A stretch of DNA of 64,000 bases from an uncultured Myxococcales bacterium (lineage in GTDB: Bacteria; Myxococcota; Myxococcia; Myxococcales; Myxococcaceae). The first letter of the stretch is position 1; each line of letters opens with the position of its first letter. Location of the stretch: assembly GCA_937980205.1 (NCBI GenBank), contig CALJKW010000002.1, positions 28,199 to 92,198 on the forward strand, written 5' to 3'. Positions 16,552-26,530 of the stretch are shown here, piece after piece. The notes under the pieces were generated by a model. It saw nothing but the letters and a program-made list of their open reading frames with translations. It did not search any database and was not told the origin of the DNA. The translations under genes were made by a program, and so were the position numbers.

Positions 16552-19357
16552 GCGCAGCGAGCAGCAGCAGCAGCGCCGGAGACGAGCTGCAGCCGCACGG
16601 CGGCGGAAGGTCGATCGTCACCTGATCGAACGACACCTGTTCGTCGCGGATGCGGGCGACCGCAGTGGGTTTTGGCGCCGCGAGAATCGGAGAGCGCGCG
16701 AGGTACGTGACCGAGCGCGTCTGCCCAGCGGCCAGCGAGAACGGGCCGATCACGAGGTGGCCCGCGGCGCCGAGCGAGGCGCTCACCTTCTCGCCGTCGA
16801 CGCGCGCGCTCGCGAGAATCGGCGACAGCCCGTCGAGCGTCTCGTCGAGCGTGATCGCCGTCGCGCCGCAGGGTTCGCGGTTCTGCACCGTGATCTGCAC
16901 GGCGCGCAGATCATCGCCGCCGGCCGTGGGCGGGCCGACGTTGTGGGAGAGGTCGACGAAGCGATGCTGGAGGCGGACGTCGAACTCCTGCACGGCCACG
17001 TTCCCTGGCGCGCCGGTGGTGGTCACGCGCCAGCGCAGCGTGTCGCCGATGAGGTCGAGCCCGCCGTCCGCGGAGACATGAATCGTCTCGCGGTCGAGAG
17101 GTCCCGTGTCGACCGCCGGTCCGGACACCTGCTCCCACGCGTAGGTCTGGAGCTGGCAGAACTGGGGCGGTACGACGAGGGTCACGTCGCTGCTCACGCC
17201 GTGGCAGCCGACCTCGACTCCCGCCGTCGGCGGCAGGAACCCTGCCGGCAAAGGGTTGGTCGGCTGAACGACCCGATCGGTGAGCATGAAAGGAGAGAGC
17301 GTCGCGAGCAGTTCCCACGTGCCTGGCGTGCACGCGAAGTTGATGTTCCACCCTGCGTCGCCGTCGAGATCCACCGGACCAAACGACTGCTGCATGCCGG
17401 AGTCGAGCTCCGTCGCGACGACGGTTGCGGTGAGGCGCGCGCCCTGGCGACAGCCGAGACCGTCCGCGCTGAACACCCCCGAAGCGCTGCTGACGTTGAA
17501 CATGTACCCCATCGAGAACGTGGTGGCGGTGAACGGCTGCGGAACCACCGCCACGTCGACCGCCGTCGTCGGGCCCGTCTGATTGCCGACTGAATACGTC
17601 ACGCGGCCGTGCACACCGCCGTCGGAGCAGGAGTCGACCGAGTAGACGGTGAGTCCCGCGTCGCTGGCCACCCAGGAGATACCGGAGCCGCCGCCGTCCA
17701 CGACCCACGAGACCTCGACTGGCGCGTTGTCGCAGAAGTGAGGGGACCCGCCGAGCGGATACGAGGCGTCCGTGCCCGCGATCTGGCTGCGGCCCGTGAT
17801 CGTCGGCGCGTTCGGCACGCCCCAGGGGTCGATGTGGACGGGAAGCGAGACGAGCGGCGAGGCGCCCTGCGCATTCACGCCACGGACACCGACCGTGGCG
17901 CCGGCGTCGAGAGTGCAGACGTATTGGGGAGGCGTGTACCGCCCCGCGTCCAGGCTACCGGGGCCGGTGAGACTCCAGTCGTAGCCTGATGGAGGGCACA
18001 GGCCCGACGCCGTCGCGGCGACGAAGACCAGGTCGGGGCCTCCCGCCTGCGCCGTCGTGCCGGCATCCGCGGTCAGCGTTGGCGCGGGCGGCGGCCCGTT
18101 CAACGCCGTCAGCGTCGCTCCGAAGCGCATGTCGTGCGGCGCGTAGCCGTCCGAGACGTAGGCGTAGATCGTCGGAGTTCCGCACGACGTCGCGGTCAGG
18201 CGAGCCGCCCCGCCGTCCGGTTCCACCGTCACGATGCCGCCCGCGTCGAGCTCCCAGGTGACCCACAGCGGGTCTCCGTCTGAGTCACTCACGTCGATGG
18301 TGAGGTCGACCGGCGCATTGACGCTCAGCATCGGCAGCGACGCGAACGACGCGTCCGGAGCTGCCTCGTTCCAGTACGACCAGCCTTTGAACATCGGCGC
18401 GGTGCTTCCGGTGTGCGCGGCGCAGAAGCGCGGCGACGCGCAGGCGAGCTGAAGGATCGGAAGCCCCAGCGCGATGGGGGGCCGCACAACCCATGTCAGG
18501 CCCGGGGCCGCTGGGTTCGGCACGGCGCCCAGGAGGCCTCCGTCCTGCAGAACAGCAATGCCAAAACCGGCACCGAGCGCCGAACCGCCCTCCTCCGTGT
18601 AGGCGACGGTTTGGATGAAACCGCCGGGCGTCTGCGCCGTCCCACGCAGGTACCCGCCGTCGCTCAACACGGCACCGACGAAGACCCGGCCGCCCCCGAC
18701 ACCTGGAAACCCTTCGGCCACGACCAACCCGGCGCCGCCGTCGAGCCTGCGGAAGAGCTGCACCTCGCTCACGACCGTAATTGGTGTGGTGATCGTGCCG
18801 CGGGCGCCGCTCGTGATGAACGCGATAGAGGGTGTCCCGTTGACGCCAGCGGCCACCCAGTCTTCGCCGCCCGCCGAGACGGCACTCAGCGATCGATTCG
18901 TGGCCGAGGCCCCGGTGATCAGCGGCGCACTGAATGCCGACGTGGGGCTCGGCGCGGTGCTGAGTGCAATCTGACCACCGCTCGTATGAAGCAGGCCCGT
19001 GAACCCGCTCTCGGTGCGCCGAGCCCTGTGAAGCGCGGTCGCTGCGATTGGCGATGCGCCGGTCACGCAGCCCAGCGAAGCGGTCGTGGAGAACGCCTGG
19101 ATACAACCGCCGTCGACCTGGGTGACAGCCACGGCCTGGCCCGCCAGGGCGACCGGCATCGGCGGCGCCACGTCCATACACATCGCTCCCGGCATGCACG
19201 CCTTCACCGCAGCCTGGGAGTTGCTGATGACGAGAATGCGGCCTTCCCCCTCGACCTGAACGTCATTCGGCGTCCCGGTGATGGGAATCTCGGTCCACCC
19301 CGCGAGCGCCTCGCTCGCGAGCAGCACTCCCACGCAAGCGAAAAACCGTGCGCTCAT
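16472..19357 (-). CDS. Large secreted protein with MYXO-CTERM-like tail
   Basis: A 961-residue protein. The signal peptide ends near LASEALA. The body is beta-rich with several Ig/Kelch-like stretches and many 'DGG' turns. The C-terminus has CGCSSSP, a hydrophobic helix (ALLLLLAALSLW) and PRRR, the three-part MYXO-CTERM pattern thought to anchor proteins at the myxobacterial surface. It is the last gene of a three-gene operon: its ATG overlaps the stop of the upstream beta-barrel gene (TGATG). The 3' end overlaps the convergent kinase gene by 80 bp. The function is unknown. Confidence 0.75.
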   Translation of the reverse strand: MSARFFACVGVLLASEALAGWTEIPITGTPNDVQVEGEGRILVISNSQAAVKACMPGAMCMDVAPPMPVALAGQAVAVTQVDGGCIQAFSTTASLGCVTGASPIAATALHRARRTESGFTGLLHTSGGQIALSTAPSPTSAFSAPLITGASATNRSLSAVSAGGEDWVAAGVNGTPSIAFITSGARGTITTPITVVSEVQLFRRLDGGAGLVVAEGFPGVGGGRVFVGAVLSDGGYLRGTAQTPGGFIQTVAYTEEGGSALGAGFGIAVLQDGGLLGAVPNPAAPGLTWVVRPPIALGLPILQLACASPRFCAAHTGSTAPMFKGWSYWNEAAPDASFASLPMLSVNAPVDLTIDVSDSDGDPLWVTWELDAGGIVTVEPDGGAARLTATSCGTPTIYAYVSDGYAPHDMRFGATLTALNGPPPAPTLTADAGTTAQAGGPDLVFVAATASGLCPPSGYDWSLTGPGSLDAGRYTPPQYVCTLDAGATVGVRGVNAQGASPLVSLPVHIDPWGVPNAPTITGRSQIAGTDASYPLGGSPHFCDNAPVEVSWVVDGGGSGISWVASDAGLTVYSVDSCSDGGVHGRVTYSVGNQTGPTTAVDVAVVPQPFTATTFSMGYMFNVSSASGVFSADGLGCRQGARLTATVVATELDSGMQQSFGPVDLDGDAGWNINFACTPGTWELLATLSPFMLTDRVVQPTNPLPAGFLPPTAGVEVGCHGVSSDVTLVVPPQFCQLQTYAWEQVSGPAVDTGPLDRETIHVSADGGLDLIGDTLRWRVTTTGAPGNVAVQEFDVRLQHRFVDLSHNVGPPTAGGDDLRAVQITVQNREPCGATAITLDETLDGLSPILASARVDGEKVSASLGAAGHLVIGPFSLAAGQTRSVTYLARSPILAAPKPTAVARIRDEQVSFDQVTIDLPPPCGCSSSPALLLLLAALSLWPRRRAVAPRRTSARSGPRSPPS

Positions 19358-22300
19358 CAGTACGCCATCTCCGCGCGCAGGTAGATTCGGCCCTGGTTCG
19401 TCGCCGCGGGATCCATCGGCGAGGCCCGATACCCGAGCATCGTATAGCCGCCGGCCACCAGGAATCCCGAGTACCGGAAGCCCACCTCGCCACGCAGTGT
19501 GGTCAACCCTTCCCCGTCGGGATCCGCGCTCCGTCGGCCGACCTCGGCGGCGACCTCGAGGCCGCTCCAGATGCGGAACGACGGCCGCAGCGAAGCCACC
19601 AGCTGTACGTCCAGCGGAGCCCCCTCCACCTGGTGCAGCTGCAGGTGCGCGCCACCGGAGATCCTCAAGCGCGAGAACAGCGTGATGCTCGGCAGCACGG
19701 ACACCAGGTGCCGCGTGTACTCGGCCCCGCCGCCGCGCGACGGCGGCAGCAGCTCGCGCCGCATCGAGTAGCGCAGCACCACGATGCCGGGCTCGAACCT
19801 CCACGCGAGCGCCGCGACGCCCTCGAGCAGCCGCGCCTCGAGCACGCGGTTGCGGCTCGTGTGCGAGAACGTCCCCGACAGCGTCGCCCGCAGCGACTGC
19901 GTGATGGTGAGCTCACCGCCGCCCCACGCCAGCCCCTGCAGCAGCTCGTCGCCCGGCCGCCGCTCGGACCGCACCTCGCCGCGCAGCCACGCCCGCGCCC
20001 GCTCGGACACGAAGCTCAAGCCGACTCCGCCGGCGTCGCGCTCGCGGTCGGGAGCCAGCTCCACCGGCATGCGCACGCCGCGCTCGTACCGCGCCGAGAT
20101 GCTCAAGCCTTCCGTCACCCGCTGCGTGAGGCCCACTGCGCGCGAGAGCCGCAGGCCGGTGATGTCGTGCGCCGACACGTCCTCGACGAACACCGCGCCG
20201 CTGTCGAGCTCGCGCCGCACGCCGCTCGCGAGCCGCCGCTCTCCCAGCGACGGAGCATCCACGTCCAGCGAGTGCCCGCCGTACCAGACCTCGTCACCGC
20301 GCCGCACCTGGACGTTGCCCCACACCTGCGGGCCGAGCACCGGCCCCCAGCCCCCGCGCACCGCGAGCGTCACGTCCTGTGTCGGCTTGAGATCCACCCC
20401 CGCCGACGCGAACGTGTCGTCGAAGGCGCCCAGGCCCGCACCGTGAGACCACACGCGCTGCCGGTGCGCCGCCCGCAGCGTGAGCCAGCTCGTCACCGCC
20501 CACCGCGCCGACAACCCGACGGAGACGCGCCCACCCTCGATGCCGTCGTCCAGCGCGCGGTACGTCGCGTCTCGACCCTCGAGGCGAATGCCCCACGTCG
20601 GCCGCTCGTACCCGACGAAGCCACCGGCGATGCGCTGGTTCGACGGAGGCAGGTGCGCGTCCGCGCCCCAGCGATCGTCGAACACGCCGCCGATCACGAA
20701 GTCGCCGATCGGCTGCTCGACACGCGCGGCGAGCTGCCGGAACGTGATGGGATCGTAGTGCTGCGCGTCGAAGAACCCCTGCTCGCGGTACCGCCACGAG
20801 ACGTCGAAGCTGCCGCGGTAGAACAGCGCCGGACCGCGCGCGCGAAGGCCGAACGCGTTCGCCGCGTAGCCGCGCGCCGGCATCACACCGCCAGCGGGGC
20901 TCGTGAACGTGAGCCCGCCGTCGTCCGACCACCGCAGCGACGAGATGTCGGTGACGTCGAAGCTGCGGGCCACCTCCGCCGAGATGAGCACCGGCCCGAG
21001 CCACCCGGACGCCGAGCCGCGCAGCAGCCGAGCCCCGCCCTGCTCCGCGTAGCCCGCGTTGATCGTCACGGGCCCGAGCCGCCCCGACACCTCGCCCCCG
21101 AACGTCCGCTGCGACGGCCCCACCACCGGACGCTCGTAGTCGACCCACAGCACCGGCCGCGTGAAGTTGCTCGGAGGCCCCGCCCCCAACGTCCGCGTCG
21201 ACTCGAACGACCACAGCGGCCGCGCGAGCAGAATGCGCCCCTGGATGGGGTCGATCGAGTAGTCGACGCCGCGCGTGAGGTGCCGCTCGCCGATCGGCAG
21301 CCCCGTCACGCCGTCGCGCAGCTCGACGCGCACGGCCTCGCTGCCCTCGACCGCCGGCCCCGACAGGTAGAACAGGCTGCCGCCGGTCGCCTCGAAGCGG
21401 TCGTGCGCCGGCACGCGCGCGAGGCCTCCGACCGGGTCGACGCCGCCCGGCGCGTAGAAGCCGCGCACGCCCGCGCCGACGACCGCGTCATCCGGAGTCC
21501 GCGCCTCGAGGTACGCCGCCGTCGCGCTGCGGTGGAAGCGGCCGATCTCGTTCCCCGCGCCGAGCCACGCGCGGTACGTGCCGAAGCCGAGGCGGCCGAC
21601 GCCCTCGCGGGAGATCTCCACGCGCAGCCGCGACTCGGGCGCGTTCGGCGCCACGCTCGCCGAGTCGTCGGCCCACTGCGGCACCACGTCGACCACCGGC
21701 AGCGCGCGCTCGGCCACCGCCATGCGCCGCGGCAGGAAGAACGACGACGCTCCGCCGTTCTGCAGCGCGCGGAGGTCCGCGTCGCGCAGGTCCAGCTCCG
21801 CGGCGAGATCGAACCCGAGCAGCCGGCCCCGCACCGCGCCGGCGCCGCGCCCGGCGAAGCGGAAGCCGCCGCCCGCTCCGAGCACGAACGCGCCCTCGAC
21901 GTCGAGCAGGCCGACGACCGTGAGGCCGCTCGGAGGCTCGAGGCTGACCTCGCCCGTCACCGTCACGCCCTCCGAGCTCACCAGCACGACCGGCACCCGC
22001 GCCTGTTGCGACTCGCCGAGCGCGACCGTCGTCTGTCCCGACGGAGGCACCGCGACCTCGACCTCTCCCAGCCGCACGCGCGTCTGCGGCGGCGCCTCGA
22101 CGGAGACCGACCGCCCCTTCGCCGCCGACGCCAGCACCGTGACGGTGCCCATCGGCTCCAGCGCTCGCGGCACCACCATGTACGAGCCGCCGCGCTCCAC
22201 CACGTCGACCTGCTGCACGAAGAAGCCGGTGCGGTTGCCCTTCCCGCTCACCTGCACCGGCACGCGATGCGGCCCCACGGAGAGCGGCACCCACGCCCGG

Positions 22301-22860
22301 TATACGCCGTCGCCGCCGACCTCGGCGGGCCGCCCGCCGACGATGACGGTCTCTCCCTCGCCGACCTGGCCCGACAGCCGCACCTGCAGCGCTCCGTCGG
22401 CGAAGCGCGCCCCCGGCGGCTCGCTCGCCTGCGCTGCCGTCGCTCCCGCGCGCGCGAACGGAGCGACCGCGAAGTCCTGCGTCACCACGCCGCCCATCGG
22501 CAGCTCGAGCGTCGCCCCGTTGGGAGTCACCTGCGCCCCGCTCTGCAGCGTCAGCGGATCGACCTTGATGCGGTGGCGCCCCAGCACGAGGCGAACGCCG
22601 CTCGTGCCCTCGCGCTCGGGCGTGCGGCCCGGCACGTCGGCGAAGTGGTACGCGCCGTTCGCATCGGTGACCGCCCAGAAGCCGGTCTCGAGCATCACGC
22701 GCACCCCGACGAGGCCGGGCTCGTCGGCCTGGCACCGGCCGTCTGAGTCGGTGTCGCTGCAGACGCGGCCGGCGATGGCGCCGCGATCGAGCCGCAACGG
22801 CTGAGCGACCTGCGCCTGTCCGAGCGCCACCGCGAACAGCATCGCGGCGGCGGCGCTCAC
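19357..22860 (-). CDS. Outer-membrane protein with SdrD_B-like domain and predicted beta-barrel
   Basis: A 1167-residue protein with a signal peptide. Residues about 28-75 form an SdrD_B/Cna-B-like unit (AGRVCSDTDSDGRCQADEPG, then VTDANGAYHFADV). Further Ig-like segments follow. From about residue 350 the sequence alternates like transmembrane beta-strands and ends in YLRAEMAY, a C-terminal aromatic typical of outer-membrane barrels. It probably forms a large surface or export structure with its two operon partners. The GTG start overlaps the stop of the Ig-like gene (GTGA). Confidence 0.7.
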   Translation of the reverse strand: MSAAAAMLFAVALGQAQVAQPLRLDRGAIAGRVCSDTDSDGRCQADEPGLVGVRVMLETGFWAVTDANGAYHFADVPGRTPEREGTSGVRLVLGRHRIKVDPLTLQSGAQVTPNGATLELPMGGVVTQDFAVAPFARAGATAAQASEPPGARFADGALQVRLSGQVGEGETVIVGGRPAEVGGDGVYRAWVPLSVGPHRVPVQVSGKGNRTGFFVQQVDVVERGGSYMVVPRALEPMGTVTVLASAAKGRSVSVEAPPQTRVRLGEVEVAVPPSGQTTVALGESQQARVPVVLVSSEGVTVTGEVSLEPPSGLTVVGLLDVEGAFVLGAGGGFRFAGRGAGAVRGRLLGFDLAAELDLRDADLRALQNGGASSFFLPRRMAVAERALPVVDVVPQWADDSASVAPNAPESRLRVEISREGVGRLGFGTYRAWLGAGNEIGRFHRSATAAYLEARTPDDAVVGAGVRGFYAPGGVDPVGGLARVPAHDRFEATGGSLFYLSGPAVEGSEAVRVELRDGVTGLPIGERHLTRGVDYSIDPIQGRILLARPLWSFESTRTLGAGPPSNFTRPVLWVDYERPVVGPSQRTFGGEVSGRLGPVTINAGYAEQGGARLLRGSASGWLGPVLISAEVARSFDVTDISSLRWSDDGGLTFTSPAGGVMPARGYAANAFGLRARGPALFYRGSFDVSWRYREQGFFDAQHYDPITFRQLAARVEQPIGDFVIGGVFDDRWGADAHLPPSNQRIAGGFVGYERPTWGIRLEGRDATYRALDDGIEGGRVSVGLSARWAVTSWLTLRAAHRQRVWSHGAGLGAFDDTFASAGVDLKPTQDVTLAVRGGWGPVLGPQVWGNVQVRRGDEVWYGGHSLDVDAPSLGERRLASGVRRELDSGAVFVEDVSAHDITGLRLSRAVGLTQRVTEGLSISARYERGVRMPVELAPDRERDAGGVGLSFVSERARAWLRGEVRSERRPGDELLQGLAWGGGELTITQSLRATLSGTFSHTSRNRVLEARLLEGVAALAWRFEPGIVVLRYSMRRELLPPSRGGGAEYTRHLVSVLPSITLFSRLRISGGAHLQLHQVEGAPLDVQLVASLRPSFRIWSGLEVAAEVGRRSADPDGEGLTTLRGEVGFRYSGFLVAGGYTMLGYRASPMDPAATNQGRIYLRAEMAY

Positions 22861-24806
22861 GGCCGCACCTCGGCCAGCGCGAGCACCTGCGTCTCGACGT
22901 CGACGACTGCCACCGACGCGGGACCGTCGAGCCCCTGCACCTCGAAGCGCGTGCGGCCGTCAGCGACCGTCGCCGGCCCGGCGCGCCCGCGGCTGAGCTC
23001 GACGGAGACCTCGCGTCCCGGCAGCACCGCTCCGTCGCTCGACTCGACCCACCACGTGACGGCCTTGCCCTTCACCTCGACGCGCACCACCACCGGCACC
23101 GCAGGCCCCAGCGTGAGCGGCAGGTCCGCCGGCGCCGAGCCCGGCCGGCTCGCGCGCGGGAACACGAGCCGCCCGCCTTCTCGCACGTGCAGGTCCGCGC
23201 TGAGGCCCGGCCACGCCGCGTGGCGCAGCGACAGATCGGTGTCGGCCACCGGACCGAGATCGATCACGCCCTCGGCGTCCGTGGTCACGTCGCGCGCGCC
23301 CACCTTCAGCGGCTGGGCCGGCACCGGCAGGCCGGCCAGATCCGTCACCGCGGCGAGCAGCCGCGAGCCCTCGACCCAGCACGCGATGCGCGCCGGCTCC
23401 GCCCCGACGGGGCCCCACGCGCGGACCTGGAGCGACGTGCGGCCGACGTCGACGTCGCCCGGCACGCGCCACCGCGCCGAGAGCTTCCCTCCGCCGAGCT
23501 CCTTCACGTCTTCGAGCGCTCCGACCGCCGAGACGAGCGCGAGCCGCGCGCCGGGCCGCGGGCGACCGAGCGCGTCCTTCACCACTGCCGTGACCGGCAC
23601 CGAGCCGCCGAGGTGCACGAACGCCTCCGGCACCGTCACCGTCGCGCTCGCCGCGGGGCCCTGCACCAGCTGCACCTGCATGTCCTCGCGCGCGGAGATC
23701 GAGCCCTGCTTCCACACGGCCGCGAGGTCCTCTCGCCCCGAGCCGAGCTCCGCGGGCGCCACGTAGCCGAACTCGATGACGCCGTTGTCGAGCTGCCGCG
23801 GCGCCGTCGTGCGCCCGCGCGCGGCCGCGAGCGTCACCTTCGTGCTGCTGGTGATGTTGCCGTAGACGTCGGACGTCGCGCACAGCACGCGCGCGCGCGA
23901 CTGGCCGTCGGCCGGCAGCTGCGTCGGGCTCACCACGCAGGCGAGCTGGTCGGTCGGCGGCAGCGCGAGATCGATCGGGTTCGAGCGCTTGTTGCCGAGG
24001 CGATCGACCGCGGTGCCGCTCGCCATGCCGTAGCCGGGAGGCACCACGATCGGCACCTTGAACCGCCCGTCGGGCCCGGTGTGCACCGGGCCGAACTTCT
24101 TCCCTGCGATGGTGAGCGTCAGATCCGCGTTCGCCTCGGTCTTGCCCGGCAGCTCGACGGCGGCCGCGAGCGGCACGCGCAGCGCTCCGAACGCGCCGTG
24201 CACGGATTGGGGATGCGGCCAGGCCGAGAACGCGACGACGACCGCGACCTCGGGGAAGCGCGTCGCGGGCAGCACGTACCGCGCGCTGTAGACGCCAGCG
24301 CCGACCTTCTTCAGCTCCTCGATGGAGCCGACGTTCGCGCGCAGCACCGGCGGCGCCGACTCGGGGTCGGGCTGGCCTTCTGCGTTGCGCATCTCGATGG
24401 TGAGCTGCGCCGACGTGTCGCGCCCCTTCACCGGCGCGGCCGGCTCGAGCTTGAGCGTCACGCGCGCCGCCGGCGGGCCCACCGCGTAGGTGCGGCTCTC
24501 GGTCGCGTTCGCCGACTTCGCGGTGACGGTGACCTTGCGCTCGGCCCCGGGCGTGAGCGTGAACACGCGCAGCGGGCCCTCGCCTCTCTGCGGAGTCACC
24601 GTCGCGCCCGGCGCGTCGAGCTGCACGCCCTTCGCGTCGACGGTGCGCCCCGAATCGTCGATGAGCCGCACCGCGAGCTGAAAGCCGTCGGGGGACACCG
24701 TCGACTGCGGCCCGAGCAGCTCGAGCTTCTCGGCGCGCGCGGCGAGCGGCGCCAGCACCAAAGCGGCGACGAAGCGGAAGCTCGGCGGGCTCACGGCGCC
24801 GCGCAC
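22857..24806 (-). CDS. Exported protein with bacterial Ig-like domains
   Basis: A 649-residue protein. A signal peptide (ending LAARA) is followed by repeated Ig-like/invasin-like segments. Examples are DGFQLAVRLIDDSGRTVDA, SPTQLPADGQSRARVLCATSDVYGN and GGSVPVTAVVKDALGRPRPGA. It is the first gene of the three-gene operon with the SdrD_B/barrel and MYXO-CTERM proteins and is probably periplasmic or surface-exposed. The start is uncertain: GTG at 24806 or GTG at 24794, neither with a clear Shine-Dalgarno. Confidence 0.7.
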   Translation of the reverse strand: MRGAVSPPSFRFVAALVLAPLAARAEKLELLGPQSTVSPDGFQLAVRLIDDSGRTVDAKGVQLDAPGATVTPQRGEGPLRVFTLTPGAERKVTVTAKSANATESRTYAVGPPAARVTLKLEPAAPVKGRDTSAQLTIEMRNAEGQPDPESAPPVLRANVGSIEELKKVGAGVYSARYVLPATRFPEVAVVVAFSAWPHPQSVHGAFGALRVPLAAAVELPGKTEANADLTLTIAGKKFGPVHTGPDGRFKVPIVVPPGYGMASGTAVDRLGNKRSNPIDLALPPTDQLACVVSPTQLPADGQSRARVLCATSDVYGNITSSTKVTLAAARGRTTAPRQLDNGVIEFGYVAPAELGSGREDLAAVWKQGSISAREDMQVQLVQGPAASATVTVPEAFVHLGGSVPVTAVVKDALGRPRPGARLALVSAVGALEDVKELGGGKLSARWRVPGDVDVGRTSLQVRAWGPVGAEPARIACWVEGSRLLAAVTDLAGLPVPAQPLKVGARDVTTDAEGVIDLGPVADTDLSLRHAAWPGLSADLHVREGGRLVFPRASRPGSAPADLPLTLGPAVPVVVRVEVKGKAVTWWVESSDGAVLPGREVSVELSRGRAGPATVADGRTRFEVQGLDGPASVAVVDVETQVLALAEVRP

Positions 24807-24836
24807 GCTACCAGAGAGAGATCGCCCGTCGTCGCG

Positions 24837-26432
24837 CTATCTGCGGCGCGACGCGACGGACACCGGACGGCGACGCGCGAGGACCATCAGCACCAGCGCC
24901 GCGAGCAGCATGGGGGCGAGGCCACCCGTCGCCGAGCAGCCGGCCTGCGGGGCAGGCTCGGACTCGAGGTGGTGCTTGCCGTGGCCCTTCTTGCCGTGAC
25001 CGTGACGATGGTCATCGTCGTCGTCATCGTCGTCGTCGTCGTGATGACCATTGCCGTGGTGACCGTGGTCATCGTCGTCGTCGTCGCAGTCATCATCATC
25101 GTCGTCGTGATGACCGCCGCCGTTCGGCCGGCAGGCCCCCGGGTAGTCGCGCGAGTGGTTGCGCAGGTGCGAGAGCGCCGCGAAGAAGCCGATGTTGAGC
25201 GTCTGAGCGTTGTTCGGGTTGCCAGGCGGGACGTGGCAGATCGTGACCTTCAGGTGGCCATGGCCGCCGCCGGAGCCGCCCGAGCCGCCGCTGCCGCCCG
25301 AGCCGCCGCCACCACCGGAACCGCCACCGGCGCCCGAGCCCCCAGAACCGCCGGAACCGCCGCTGCCGCCGGCTCCGCCGCCGGCGCCACCACCGGTTCC
25401 CGGCAGGGTGAACGTCGTGCCGTAGATGTTGTTGTTACCGGCGGTGTCGTCATCGGCGGCCCAGACGACGCGCACGCGACCGTCAGGCAGCACGGAGACG
25501 TCGTTCAGCACCTCGTTCACCGTCGGCGTCGAAGTCACCTGGTACACGGTGTTGGTGGCGATCGAGTAGACGAAGAGGTCCGTCGCCTCACCGGGCAGGA
25601 AGCTCTCGAACGCCACGATCCCCGAGCTGATGCTCGGGTTGCGCTGAACCCCGTCGAGCTCGAGCTGGACCTCGCTGCCGCCCGTCGTCGGCACCAGGTA
25701 GATGTCGCGGCCGTCGACGCTGCCAGCGCGATCGGAGTCGAACACGATCGTGTTCTCGTCGGTGTCCGGGCTGGTCTCCTCCGCGGTCGTCGCCGAGACG
25801 ACCGTCGGCGCGGACCACGTCGAGCCCACCAGGGTCGATTTCATGATGTCGCAGCCCGAGAAGCTGCCGACGCCGCACGCCTCCCAGACGACGAGGTTGC
25901 CGGCCGGCGAGACCGCGGGGCTCAGATCCTCGCGCGGCGAGACGCTCAGATTCACCAGCGGGCTGTTCGGGGCAGACACGAGGCCCACGAAGATGTCGTT
26001 CTGCGCGCCGGGGACGGTGTTGCCGACGAACGCGACCGTGTCGCTGCCGAGCGCGGTCGCGAACGCCCGAATGCCCGACATCGGAGCGATCGCGACGGTC
26101 GTCTCGTTCGCGACGTCGAAGACCATCGCGGTGCGGGTACCGTTGTCGTCGCGCGCGAACGCGACGCGGCCGTTCTGCACGTCCGACAACGTGTCGATCG
26201 CCGTCGGGGGCCGGGGGATCGCAGCCGACGTGCTGCTGAGGAAGCTGAAGTACCGAATGGAGAGACTGCCGACGTCCGTGTACGCAGCGAAGTCGCCGCT
26301 CACGTGCGGGTCCGTCTGCTCGCCGGGGGTCACGTCGACGTCGACGCGCGTGCTGGTGATCGCACCGCCGTTGTCCGGCGTCAGCGCCATTGCGACTGCC
26401 GGCATCACCATCGCGAGAACGAAGGCCTTCAT
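24837..26432 (-). CDS. Secreted beta-propeller protein with His/Asp-rich tail and MYXO-CTERM-like anchor
   Basis: About 531 residues. In order there is a signal peptide (MKAFVLAMVMPAVAMA) and a TolB-like propeller (YTDVGSLSIRYF, ENTIVFDSDRAGS, DIYLVP). Next come a Gly/Ser linker (about 345-390) and a VTICHVPPGNPNNAQTL motif found in other secreted bacterial proteins. A stretch of His and Asp runs follows, then AGCSATGG, a hydrophobic helix and RRR. The His/Asp tract could bind metal ions. The ATG at 26432 is preferred over a TTG two codons earlier because GGGAGAGG lies at the right distance. Its leader holds a probable c-di-GMP riboswitch. Confidence 0.75.
   Translation of the reverse strand: MKAFVLAMVMPAVAMALTPDNGGAITSTRVDVDVTPGEQTDPHVSGDFAAYTDVGSLSIRYFSFLSSTSAAIPRPPTAIDTLSDVQNGRVAFARDDNGTRTAMVFDVANETTVAIAPMSGIRAFATALGSDTVAFVGNTVPGAQNDIFVGLVSAPNSPLVNLSVSPREDLSPAVSPAGNLVVWEACGVGSFSGCDIMKSTLVGSTWSAPTVVSATTAEETSPDTDENTIVFDSDRAGSVDGRDIYLVPTTGGSEVQLELDGVQRNPSISSGIVAFESFLPGEATDLFVYSIATNTVYQVTSTPTVNEVLNDVSVLPDGRVRVVWAADDDTAGNNNIYGTTFTLPGTGGGAGGGAGGSGGSGGSGGSGAGGGSGGGGGSGGSGGSGGSGGGHGHLKVTICHVPPGNPNNAQTLNIGFFAALSHLRNHSRDYPGACRPNGGGHHDDDDDDCDDDDDDHGHHGNGHHDDDDDDDDDDHRHGHGKKGHGKHHLESEPAPQAGCSATGGLAPMLLAALVLMVLARRRPVSVASRRR
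25003..25116. repeat. Trinucleotide-like low-complexity tract encoding His/Asp
   Basis: GTC/ATC triplets repeat with minor variation on the plus strand, giving runs of Asp and His on the coding strand. Such tracts can change length by slippage. Confidence 0.7.
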
Positions 26433-26475
26433 CGCCAACCTCTCCCGGACCGTTTCCCAGCGTCCGAAACGACAA

Positions 26476-26507
26476 ATCCCAAGCTCCTGAACGAAGGAAC
26501 CTGGGAT
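26476..26507 (-). terminator. Terminator-like stem after the riboswitch (expression platform)
   Basis: In minus-strand RNA a 13-bp stem forms from ATCCCAGGTTCCT and AGGAGCTTGGGAT around a 6-nt loop. All positions pair, two of them as G-U wobbles, and UUUGUCGUUU follows. On the plus strand those two positions would be A-C mismatches, so the structure is read on the minus strand. It lies between the aptamer and the start codon. Confidence 0.6.
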
Positions 26508-26530
26508 CGAGGGCGATTCACTTCCGCCTT

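Noticed and set aside
19348..22746. Very long plus-strand open frame (1132 codons) opposite the SdrD_B/barrel gene
   Set aside because: Arg/His/Pro/Ala-rich with no signal peptide or motif; typical antisense shadow of a GC-rich gene. The minus-strand frame has a signal peptide, coupled starts and domain motifs.
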